NCBI GenBank assembly: GCA_002308275.1
Contig: DBWF01000055.1
Location: forward strand, 42,303 to 48,295
Source of the DNA: Caryophanales bacterium UBA1245
GTDB taxonomy: Bacteria; Bacillota_I; Bacilli_A; ML615J-28; CAG-313
Direction of reading: 5' to 3'
DNA: 5,993 nucleotides
The position numbers were made by a program, and so were the translations under genes. This document shows, piece after piece, positions 1 through 5,948 of this stretch; within the stretch, counting starts at the first letter, position 1; every line of letters begins with the position of its first letter. A model generated the notes under the pieces. The model was not told the DNA's origin and did not search any database. It saw only the letters and a program-made list of their open reading frames with translations.

Positions 1-665
1 GCCCATTCATTTTGCATGATACCTAAGAAGTTAGTCATTTGGTTACATAAAGTTGATAAGTGTGAAGCAGGGCTTGAAGTAATCTTACCAGGAACACCAC
101 CTAAACCATCAGTAATGAGTTGCTTTAGACTCCAACCAGCACAATAACCTGTTAACATTGATAAGTCATGTAGATGGATGTCTGCATTTCTGTGCGCGTC
201 CGCAATCTCTTGGTCATAAACTTCACTTAACCAGTAATTAGCAGTAATTGCACCAGAGTTAGATAAAATTAAACCACCTACTGAATAAGTAACAGTTGAA
301 TTTTCTTTAACCCGCCAGTCGTTAATCTTTAAATAATTATTAACAGTATCTTTATAATCTAAGAAAGTAGATTTAATGTTGCGCATCTTTTCATGTTGCT
401 TACGATATAAGATATAAGCTTTAGCAACATCGATATAACCAGCTTGAATGAGGACAACTTCAACACTGTCTTGAATATCTTCAACGCTTACAAGATTGTC
501 TTTTATCTTTTCTTGAATGTTAGATGATACTCTTAAACTGAGTAATTCAATGATATCTTTTGTATAATTTTTGGCCAATGCATTGAAGGCTTGTTCGATG
601 GCCAGGGCGATCTTGTTTAGATCGAATTCGACAATTTTTCCGTCTCTTTTTTTAACATTTAACAT
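1..665 (-). CDS. nrdD: Anaerobic (class III) ribonucleoside-triphosphate reductase, N-terminal part
   Basis: Oxygen-sensitive glycyl-radical enzyme that reduces ribonucleoside triphosphates to deoxyribonucleotides in the cytoplasm; it is normally activated by the radical-SAM protein NrdG. I translated 221 codons by hand from the ATG at 665; the gene leaves the window at its left edge, so the catalytic C-terminal part and the glycyl-radical loop are not seen. Residues 1 to about 90 form an ATP-cone allosteric domain (it begins MLNVKKRDGKIVEFDLNKI). The NrdD catalytic domain follows, with DIHLHD at 162-167, GYCAGW at 173-178 and a GLGGVPGKITSSPASH stretch at 187-202. Cys175 lies in the position of the active-site cysteine I recall for E. 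coli NrdD. The start is supported by GGGAGG at 673-678, seven bases upstream. An in-frame ATG at 680 overlaps that site and is unlikely. It has its own promoter and follows a terminator, so it is not in an operon with the antiporter. nrdG may follow outside the window. Confidence 0.93.
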   Translation of the reverse strand, partial: MLNVKKRDGKIVEFDLNKIALAIEQAFNALAKNYTKDIIELLSLRVSSNIQEKIKDNLVSVEDIQDSVEVVLIQAGYIDVAKAYILYRKQHEKMRNIKSTFLDYKDTVNNYLKINDWRVKENSTVTYSVGGLILSNSGAITANYWLSEVYDQEIADAHRNADIHLHDLSMLTGYCAGWSLKQLITDGLGGVPGKITSSPASHLSTLCNQMTNFLGIMQNEW

Positions 666-672
666 ATGATAT

Positions 673-678
673 CCTCCC
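673..678 (-). promoter_or_regulatory. nrdD ribosome binding site
   Basis: GGGAGG on the minus strand, seven bases before the ATG at 665. It settles the nrdD start, because an in-frame ATG at 680-678 overlaps this site and would have no binding site of its own. Confidence 0.85.
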
Positions 679-691
679 ATTTGGTAAAGAG

Positions 692-720
692 ATTTTACTA
701 AAAAAAACCTTTTATGTCAA
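692..720 (-). promoter_or_regulatory. nrdD sigma-A-type promoter
   Basis: Minus strand: -35 TTGACA (720-715, perfect consensus), a 17-base spacer, and -10 TAAAAT (697-692). Transcription should begin near 685, giving a leader of about 20 bases before the ATG at 665. The spacer holds one copy of a 14-bp direct repeat, and an imperfect inverted repeat overlaps the -10 box and the predicted start. Both are possible regulator sites. I see no clear NrdR-box pair. Confidence 0.85.
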
Positions 721-737
721 AGGAAAAAACCTTTTAT
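702..737. repeat. Two 14-bp direct repeats in the nrdD promoter
   Basis: The plus-strand 14-mer AAAAAACCTTTTAT occurs at 702-715 and again at 724-737, identical and 22 bases apart, about two helical turns. One copy occupies the -35/-10 spacer and the last base of the -35 box; the other lies just upstream of the -35 box. The arrangement would suit a dimeric regulator or an UP-element-like role, but the sequence is simple and A/T-rich, so chance is possible. Confidence 0.6.
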
Positions 738-769
738 TTTTTATTTATTTTTTATTACTTTTTTAGTTG

Positions 770-786
770 CATTTTTGTTAAAAATG
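770..786. repeat. 17-bp inverted repeat upstream of nrdD
   Basis: CATTTTT, a three-base centre, then AAAAATG: perfect 7-bp arms in the gap between the antiporter terminator and the nrdD promoter, about 50 bases upstream of the -35 box. It could be an operator for nrdD. It has no T-run of terminator type and resembles no binding site I can name with confidence. The rest of the 666-820 gap is A/T-rich with no gene visible. Confidence 0.35.
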
Positions 787-821
787 TGCCTATCCTCGTG
801 ATTTAAACGATTATTTCCTAG

Positions 822-863
822 CAAAAAATAAGTGCTAGCGACTGTTCGCTTTAGCACTTATTT
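822..863 (-). terminator. Intrinsic terminator of the PII-like/antiporter operon
   Basis: A long hairpin has arms at 826-841 and 846-863, with a two-base bulge (850-851) and a CTGT loop. On the minus strand it is followed by a run of six T (828-823), which partly lies in the arm. The right arm contains the antiporter stop codon (858-860), so the end of the gene is folded into the terminator. It separates the antiporter from nrdD. Confidence 0.9.
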
Positions 864-2141
864 AGTCTCAATTTCACCAGCTTTTTGAAGAGCAAATTTC
901 GTAATAATTGGTCCAAACAATTCATAGACGAGGGTTGCACAAAGAACAACGGCGGTAAGAATTGTAGCTACTCCGGCACTTGGGGTACCTTGTAGAGATG
1001 CGGATGCCGAGTGGGCCATACCAATAGCAACCCCGGCTTGAGGTAGCAAGGTTAGACCTAAATACTTTTTCGTATTTGAGTCCGTCTTGACAATATCACA
1101 ACCAATTCTTGAACCAAAATATTTACCCATCGAACGCGCTACTAGGTATACTAAACAGATTAGTAAGACAATACCTTTCATAACCGTGAAATCTAGTTCA
1201 GCACCACTAATGACAAAGAATAGCATAAATAGTGGTGGAGTCCAACGTTCAACACCATCCATAATAACCAGTGAATCATCACGCATATTACAAAGCACTG
1301 CCCCAATCATCATACAAGTTAGGAGTGATGAGGTTTCAAAAGGGATACCAAATAGTTTAATCTTCGCAAGTAGAAGTTGTGAACAAACCCCCAAGATAAC
1401 CGCTGTAATCATTAAAGTTAGGCGGTTAGCCCGCGATGCAAAGAACTTCATGCAAAGAGCTAATACTAGTCCAATCACAAAACCTACCACAATTGAAACA
1501 ACAATTTCTAAAAGTGGTAAAACAAACATCGATAAAACCGGATTGGCTACTTCACCACTAGCCAGTACTTTAGCAATTGCAAAGCTCACCGCAAAGAAAA
1601 ACAAACCAAAAGCATCATCGAGCGCAACAACTGGTAACAAAGTATTTGTTACTGGTCCATGCGCTTTGTATTGCTTAATAACCATCAGTGTCGCAGCCGG
1701 AGCGGTTGCGGTGGCAACAGCGCCTAAAATAATGGCAACTGGAATATATTCTTTACCTAAGAACAGACACAAAACAACTAAAAAGATATCAACCAAAACT
1801 AAGGCTAGAAATGATTGGAAGAAAGTAATTACAAAGATCTTTTTGCCAAGCTGTTTTAGAGCACTTAATTTAAATTCGCCACCAATGGAAAATGCAATAA
1901 AGCCCAGTGCAACATCAACTAAGATATTAAGCGTTTTAAGCATTGGTTTCGTAAGAAGTCCAAAAGTATTAGGATCGGTGCCAAATAAAGCATATAGATA
2001 TGGGCCAATTAAAATACCCATTACTAAATAGCCTGTTACATTTGGCAAATGAAAGATTTTAACAATTCGAGTTGATAATAAGCCGCCTGCTAAAGCAATC
2101 ACTAAAGCAAGCAAGATGCGGACGATTTCCATATCACTCAT
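858..2141 (-). CDS. CPA2-type cation/proton antiporter (Na+/H+ exchanger family)
   Basis: Membrane protein of 427 aa, about 12-13 hydrophobic helices, matching the Na_H_Exchanger (CPA2) family, which swaps Na+ or K+ for protons across the cytoplasmic membrane. TATAPAATLMVI at 143-154 looks like the unwound, substrate-binding helix. VALDDAFGL at 172-180 gives the Asp175-Asp176 pair seen in electrogenic members such as NapA. ARSMGKYFGSRIG (335-347), LLPQAGVAIGMA (365-376) and YELFGP (406-411) are further family-like motifs. The protein ends about 15 residues after the last helix, without the TrkA-N/RCK nucleotide-binding domain of Kef-type relatives. The ATG at 2141 overlaps the stop of the PII-like gene by 8 bases (ATGAGTGA) and is preceded by AGAAGGG inside that gene, so translation is probably coupled. 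The ion carried cannot be decided from sequence. Confidence 0.9.
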   Translation of the reverse strand: MSDMEIVRILLALVIALAGGLLSTRIVKIFHLPNVTGYLVMGILIGPYLYALFGTDPNTFGLLTKPMLKTLNILVDVALGFIAFSIGGEFKLSALKQLGKKIFVITFFQSFLALVLVDIFLVVLCLFLGKEYIPVAIILGAVATATAPAATLMVIKQYKAHGPVTNTLLPVVALDDAFGLFFFAVSFAIAKVLASGEVANPVLSMFVLPLLEIVVSIVVGFVIGLVLALCMKFFASRANRLTLMITAVILGVCSQLLLAKIKLFGIPFETSSLLTCMMIGAVLCNMRDDSLVIMDGVERWTPPLFMLFFVISGAELDFTVMKGIVLLICLVYLVARSMGKYFGSRIGCDIVKTDSNTKKYLGLTLLPQAGVAIGMAHSASASLQGTPSAGVATILTAVVLCATLVYELFGPIITKFALQKAGEIETK

Positions 2142-2466
2142 CTAACCCTTCTATATAATTAACTGGAATTGTGTAAATAAAGCCTTTTCCTTTAATTCCA
2201 CCCGTTGCCTCATTGACAAGGGCTGTTAATTCTTTAATTTGTTCATCATTTTTAACGACCACGAAGAGCATAGGTCGTGGTTCATGCCCTGGTGCTAGGA
2301 CTTTACTAATCCCACCAAAGTATGGATCAGGTTCAACGGAATTCATAAAAGCATTCTTAATACTCTGGGTTGCTAGGACACTACCATGAAAACCATGATC
2401 AGCTAGTTTACTAAGAATTGGTGATGTGAATTCACCTTCTGTTAAGACAGTTACAAATAATTGCAT
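2134..2466 (-). CDS. PII-like small signalling protein, probable partner of the antiporter
   Basis: A 110-aa soluble protein with the beta-alpha-beta plus beta-alpha-beta pattern of the GlnB/PII fold: strand 1-8, helix about 14-24, a variable segment at about 37-62 in the T-loop position, strand 65-71 (PMLFVVV), helix 73-86, then a glycine-rich B-loop-like TGGIKGKGFIYTIPV (88-102). PII proteins form trimers that bind adenine nucleotides and small effectors and often plug or tune a membrane transporter (GlnK-AmtB, SbtB-SbtA). The canonical T-loop uridylylation motif (YRGAEY-like) is absent, so this is a divergent PII-like member, not GlnB/GlnK. AAAGGAGG at 2480-2473, six bases before the ATG at 2466, fixes the start; the longer reading from a TTG at 2493 would begin inside the promoter -10 box. 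First gene of a two-gene operon; its TGA stop overlaps the antiporter start. A role as antiporter regulator is inferred from this. Confidence 0.8.
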   Translation of the reverse strand: MQLFVTVLTEGEFTSPILSKLADHGFHGSVLATQSIKNAFMNSVEPDPYFGGISKVLAPGHEPRPMLFVVVKNDEQIKELTALVNEATGGIKGKGFIYTIPVNYIEGLDE

Positions 2467-2472
2467 AAAATG

Positions 2473-2480
2473 CCTCCTTT
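2473..2480 (-). promoter_or_regulatory. Ribosome binding site of the PII-like gene
   Basis: AAAGGAGG on the minus strand, six bases before the ATG at 2466. It decides between this start (110 aa) and an upstream in-frame TTG at 2493 (119 aa), which overlaps the -10 box and would not be on the transcript. Confidence 0.85.
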
Positions 2481-2492
2481 TATCATTTAACA

Positions 2493-2521
2493 ATTATACG
2501 CTTTTCTTTTCCCTTTTGCAA
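2493..2521 (-). promoter_or_regulatory. Promoter of the PII-like/antiporter operon
   Basis: Minus strand: -10 TATAAT (2498-2493, perfect consensus), a 17-base spacer rich in A and G, and a weaker -35 TTGCAA (2521-2516). Transcription should start near 2486, about 20 bases before the ATG at 2466. It lies between the terminator of the upstream pair and the PII-like gene. I see no obvious operator in it. Confidence 0.75.
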
Positions 2522-2542
2522 AAATGATGCCCTATAAAATAT

Positions 2543-2576
2543 AAAAAGATGAATTAGTTTCCTCAATTCATCTTTT
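2543..2576 (-). terminator. Intrinsic terminator after the glycerate kinase-GNAT gene
   Basis: Perfect 12-bp arms, AAAAGATGAATT (2544-2555) and AATTCATCTTTT (2565-2576), with a nine-base loop. On the minus strand the hairpin continues into TTTTTATATTTTAT. The stem is low in GC but the form is right, and it begins three bases after the kinase stop codon. The symmetry could also stop plus-strand transcription. It marks the end of the peptidase/kinase unit. Confidence 0.75.
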
Positions 2577-2579
2577 ATT

Positions 2580-4079
2580 TTATAATTCTAAAATCATTTG
2601 ATAGTGCATAATACCAGCTTCTTCAAATTCTTTGCCAACTTTGGTGAACCCTAATTGCTCATAAAAGCCAAGAGCAACGGTTTGAGCGTGAATCGTAATT
2701 GTTTTAATGCCCTCTTCTTTTAGTAACGCCATTAGTTGCTTCATCAAAAATGAACCAACACCTAATCTGCGATATTTCTCTTTTACAAGAATCCGGCCAA
2801 TCGTAGCATCATGTCCTTTAGTCATTACTCTTGCTCCACCAATAACTTCTTCAAAGTAGCATACTTCAAAATGACTAAATGCATCATCTAAACCATCAAA
2901 TTCTTCTTCTAAACTTACATGCTGCTCGGTTACAAAGACATCATAACGAAGTTTTCTTAGTTTATCTGTTAACTTGCAAGCAGGTCTAAGAATAAGATTA
3001 GGACTTAAAAAATATGTTTTAAAGATTTGGCAAAAGACAAAATCTAAGTCATTTTCAACTGTTGCTTTAAAATCGCTCACTATGCCCTTGTGCATTGCAA
3101 AAATGCGATAAGGTATTTGGGCTTTGTAACAATTGATACCACAAATGATTGCTAGTTCATTACCGTTCCTTTTAGATTGTTCAACTAGCTGACCAACAAC
3201 TTTACCACTAAAACTCGTTTCATCAAGACAACCTTCACCCGTAATTAGTAAAGTTTCTGAATCAAGATTATTAATCGGTAAAGATTCTAGCATTACTTGC
3301 AAACCCGATTTTAATGTTGCATTCATCACAAGGAGACTAAATCCTAAACCACCCGCAGCCCCAGCTCCTGGAATAGCCGCATCAACCGTAAATAATGATG
3401 CATATTTAGTCATCCAGTCTTCTAGAAAAGCTTGATTAGTTATTGTTGCTCCTTTTTGTGGTCCAAACACGCTAGTTGCCCCTTTTGAACCAAGTAATGG
3501 GTTTTTAACATCCGATAAGCCGGTAATCTCCACCCCATTTAAATTTTTCGACAGTTTCGCCAAATCAACACTACTGACTTTCGAAAATGGATTTTGATGT
3601 AAGCGAACCTCTTTTTCACCATCATAAAAGACGACCCCAAGAGCTTCAAGTAAGCCACTACCACCATCATTAGTAATTGATCCCCCAAGGCCTAAATAGA
3701 TTTTTTTAAAGCCTTGACTGATAATTTCTTTTAATACTAGACCAATCCCGTAGGAAGTGACGTGTAAAATATCTAAGTGATCATTCACATCAAAACCTAC
3801 AATGGATGCTACATCAAAAACAGCGACTTCTCCTTGATAAGCAAACTTAGTTTGAAGAGGTTTTAAGTAAGCATTAACGCTATTGACATAAGCTTCTTTA
3901 AATCCTAATTCATCAATAAAGAATTGAACTGTCCCTTCACCACCGTCCGAAATACTGTACCCCTTTACCAAATTAGGATCTAAATACTTTCTAAAGAAGG
4001 CTTCTCCTTTACTGGCAATCCTTTTTGAAGTAATTGAACCTTTAAAAGAATCAGCTAAAATAAAGACTTTTTTAAGCAT
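2580..4079 (-). CDS. Glycerate kinase fused to a C-terminal GNAT N-acetyltransferase domain
   Basis: A 499-aa two-domain protein. Residues 1 to about 355 match the GarK/GlxK glycerate kinase family (glycerate + ATP to phosphoglycerate, 2-phosphoglycerate in the usual GarK reaction): DSFKGS 10-15, DGGEGT 45-50, LGGSITNDGGSG 131-142, SDVKNPLLG 189-197, VFGPQKGA 204-211, PGAGAAGGLG 237-246 and TGEGCLD 280-286. Family members normally have Arg where Cys284 stands. Family proteins are usually about 375-380 aa and end there; here the reading frame continues into a GNAT domain (about 362-499) of ElaA-like type: LRYDVFVTEQ 377-386, EFDGLDDAFSHF 393-404, the acetyl-CoA pyrophosphate-binding RRLGVG 437-442, and HAQTVALGFYEQLGF 464-478. 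The kinase C-terminus appears shortened at the junction. There is no stop or frameshift between domains. The ATG at 4079 overlaps the upstream peptidase stop by 8 bases (ATGCTTAA) with a weak GTAGG-like site, suggesting coupled translation. The acetyl acceptor is unknown. Confidence 0.9.
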   Translation of the reverse strand: MLKKVFILADSFKGSITSKRIASKGEAFFRKYLDPNLVKGYSISDGGEGTVQFFIDELGFKEAYVNSVNAYLKPLQTKFAYQGEVAVFDVASIVGFDVNDHLDILHVTSYGIGLVLKEIISQGFKKIYLGLGGSITNDGGSGLLEALGVVFYDGEKEVRLHQNPFSKVSSVDLAKLSKNLNGVEITGLSDVKNPLLGSKGATSVFGPQKGATITNQAFLEDWMTKYASLFTVDAAIPGAGAAGGLGFSLLVMNATLKSGLQVMLESLPINNLDSETLLITGEGCLDETSFSGKVVGQLVEQSKRNGNELAIICGINCYKAQIPYRIFAMHKGIVSDFKATVENDLDFVFCQIFKTYFLSPNLILRPACKLTDKLRKLRYDVFVTEQHVSLEEEFDGLDDAFSHFEVCYFEEVIGGARVMTKGHDATIGRILVKEKYRRLGVGSFLMKQLMALLKEEGIKTITIHAQTVALGFYEQLGFTKVGKEFEEAGIMHYQMILEL

Positions 4080-5868
4080 TGTTACCTACTTTACTACTGA
4101 TATATTCATCAACAACCACTTCCACAAATCTTAGTGGTACTGGTCCACAGTCTAAGATTACTTGATGGAACTCAGTTGGATCAAATGATTCGCCTAAAGC
4201 AAGTTTAGTCCGATCATACATATCTTGAATCTTGAAATAAGTATAGAAATAAGTTTGTGAGTTAGTTGGTACTTCTACTAATTGTTCATAAATTTTTTGA
4301 ATTCGTTCATCAGTATAAGAACCAAAATAACGTTCTAAGTATTCTTTAGTTTGGGCTTGATCCCAACCTTCATAGTGAATACCCATATCAAGTCGAGCTG
4401 TAAGAACACCATTTAAGATATCATAGTCTTTTAAGTAAGATATAACATTCTCATCAACACCAGTTACAAAGTTGTACATATAAAGTTCAACATAAGTAGC
4501 CCAGCCTTCTTGGTAACCACTACTCTTTAAGACTTTCCGAATCTTGTTAACATCTTGCGTTTTGAAATAGATATTTTGATACATATGGCCTGGAATACCT
4601 TCATGACCAAGGGTAGTATATAGATAATTATAGTCACCATTAATCTTCTTTTGATTCAAGAAAATACTTTCTTGTGAATAATCATCGATTGCTGAAGAAA
4701 TATACGCAGCAGGTGAAAAGTGATCTTCCATTGAAGGGTCAACATCTTTAATATTGATGGTTGGCCAATGTTCAATAACTGGGAAATGACCAGGTAACAA
4801 AGTCTTATAATACTCCATTTGTTCAGCTGGTGTGTCATCCATTAAGACAACGGCGGCTGCTTTTTCTTTAATTTCTTCATCTTCAGCTTGTAAGCTTCTA
4901 ATTTCGGCAACTAATTGATCAAGATGATTTTGCATATACGCAATTGCTTCTTCCATATCATCTTCATAACCAGTTGCTTGTTTAAATAAATACTTATAGT
5001 ATTCTTGACCAAGTTCATAATATGTGCCATCATCCTGAAGATGACGGTAATGATATAAACCTAAGTTATTAGTAGCTTGGCCCTTTAAATTACCTAAGTT
5101 TTCTTCAATATAACGATAACCGCTACATACATCATTTAAAACCTTTGACTTATTTTGTTCAATGAGTTCCGCTCTTTGTTCATCTGGTAAGTTAAGAGTA
5201 TCCAAGCGACTTGGGAAGGTCGTAATTAAGAAATGATTCTCGCCACTAGCAATAAATTCATGACACTGATCGATTACTTTATCGATCACAAAGTCTGGCA
5301 TACCATAACCAGCTTCACTCTTCTTGACTTCATAGTTATAATATTCTTCAAAAGTCTCCGGAACAAGTTCTAACAGACCAAAGTAATTGTAAACATCATC
5401 TAAACAATCAAATCTGTATTCCGCAAACAATATTGGTAGTTGTGCTTGATAACCAAGGTATGAGCCTAAATAGTTGTTATCAAGGTATACCATATCACCA
5501 ACCTTTTCATTAATCCGGTCTAAAAGATTTAAGATAACATTATAGGTCATCTTTTGGTCAAAATCTAACTCATCATAATTATAATTAGCCATTGGACCAA
5601 AATATAAATTGATAATTAAACGACCCAGTGCACTACTAGACCCTGGTGTTGGTAGGCTTAGCGAAGTCTCCTTAATACCTAGGGCTTCTTTATCCTTAAA
5701 CAAATAGTGAATGGTTAATTCATCATTACCAATGATTGTCGCAAATAAACGATCTGTATATTCACCAAAATCACCGGGTTTAATTTTCGAAACCACATTA
5801 CAACTTGATGAACACAAAATAAAGAATAATAAGGCGATTAAACAACAAAATCTTTTGATTATTTTCAT
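4072..5868 (-). CDS. DUF885-family zinc-peptidase-like lipoprotein
   Basis: A 598-aa exported protein of the DUF885 family, regarded as metallopeptidase-like; the substrate is not known from sequence. Residues 1-22 are a signal peptide (KIIKR basic start, hydrophobic core to about 18), followed by CSSSC with Cys23 as the likely lipidated residue; the box is atypical (Ser at -3), so anchoring is probable, not certain. The putative zinc motif HEGIPGH lies at 422-428, with a further Glu in YQEGWATYVELY (452-463), then LDMGIHYEGWDQAQ (493-506) and the C-terminal SQTYFYTYFKIQDMYDR block (537-553), all in DUF885 order. The ATG at 5868 has GGAGG six bases upstream; a GTG at 5871 would leave only three bases and is rejected. 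It is first in a pair with the kinase-GNAT gene (8-base overlap). Its promoter must lie in the 80-base gap shared with the divergent tRNA gene. Confidence 0.88.
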   Translation of the reverse strand: MKIIKRFCCLIALLFFILCSSSCNVVSKIKPGDFGEYTDRLFATIIGNDELTIHYLFKDKEALGIKETSLSLPTPGSSSALGRLIINLYFGPMANYNYDELDFDQKMTYNVILNLLDRINEKVGDMVYLDNNYLGSYLGYQAQLPILFAEYRFDCLDDVYNYFGLLELVPETFEEYYNYEVKKSEAGYGMPDFVIDKVIDQCHEFIASGENHFLITTFPSRLDTLNLPDEQRAELIEQNKSKVLNDVCSGYRYIEENLGNLKGQATNNLGLYHYRHLQDDGTYYELGQEYYKYLFKQATGYEDDMEEAIAYMQNHLDQLVAEIRSLQAEDEEIKEKAAAVVLMDDTPAEQMEYYKTLLPGHFPVIEHWPTINIKDVDPSMEDHFSPAAYISSAIDDYSQESIFLNQKKINGDYNYLYTTLGHEGIPGHMYQNIYFKTQDVNKIRKVLKSSGYQEGWATYVELYMYNFVTGVDENVISYLKDYDILNGVLTARLDMGIHYEGWDQAQTKEYLERYFGSYTDERIQKIYEQLVEVPTNSQTYFYTYFKIQDMYDRTKLALGESFDPTEFHQVILDCGPVPLRFVEVVVDEYISSKVGNNA

Positions 5869-5874
5869 CACACA

Positions 5875-5879
5875 CCTCC
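5875..5879 (-). promoter_or_regulatory. Ribosome binding site of the DUF885 gene
   Basis: GGAGG on the minus strand, six bases before the ATG at 5868 and only three before the in-frame GTG at 5871. It favours the ATG start. A TAAAAT at 5898-5893 could be the -10 box for this gene, but I find no convincing -35 partner, so no promoter is called. Confidence 0.85.
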
Positions 5880-5899
5880 AAGATAAAATACTATTTTAC

Positions 5900-5928
5900 T
5901 TTACAAAATTACTAATTTTTGATATAAT
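5900..5928 (+). promoter_or_regulatory. Promoter of the tRNA-Arg gene
   Basis: Plus strand: -35 TTTACA (5900-5905), a 17-base spacer, and -10 TATAAT (5923-5928) extended by an upstream TG (5920-5921). Transcription should begin near 5935, leaving a short leader before the tRNA at 5949. A strong, near-consensus, stable-RNA-type promoter with no obvious GC-rich discriminator. Confidence 0.85.
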
Positions 5929-5948
5929 TATTATGCTTTAAAATAGAT

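Noticed and set aside
666..821. Riboswitch or small RNA upstream of nrdD
   Set aside because: The promoter is about 20 bases from the start codon, so there is no leader long enough for a riboswitch, and the rest is simple A/T-rich sequence without a conserved core I can recognise.
1087..2031. Plus-strand 314-aa open frame opposite the antiporter
   Set aside because: It is antisense to a well-supported membrane protein gene, is a low-complexity Thr/Ser/Lys/Ile-rich translation, has no family motif and no clear ribosome binding site.
2467..2493. N-terminal extension of the PII-like protein from a TTG at 2493
   Set aside because: The TTG overlaps the -10 box and lies upstream of the predicted transcript start; the GGAGG at 2473-2477 serves the ATG at 2466.
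4656..4838. Minus-strand 60-aa open frame inside the DUF885 gene
   Set aside because: It is a different frame of a coding region with conserved DUF885 motifs on the same strand, with no sign of its own start signals.
5869..5871. GTG start for the DUF885 gene
   Set aside because: Only three bases separate it from the GGAGG; the ATG at 5868 has a normal six-base spacing.
5711..5941. Plus-strand 76-aa open frame over the DUF885 start and the tRNA promoter
   Set aside because: It overlaps the peptidase signal-peptide region in antisense and runs through the tRNA promoter; the translation has no recognisable feature.
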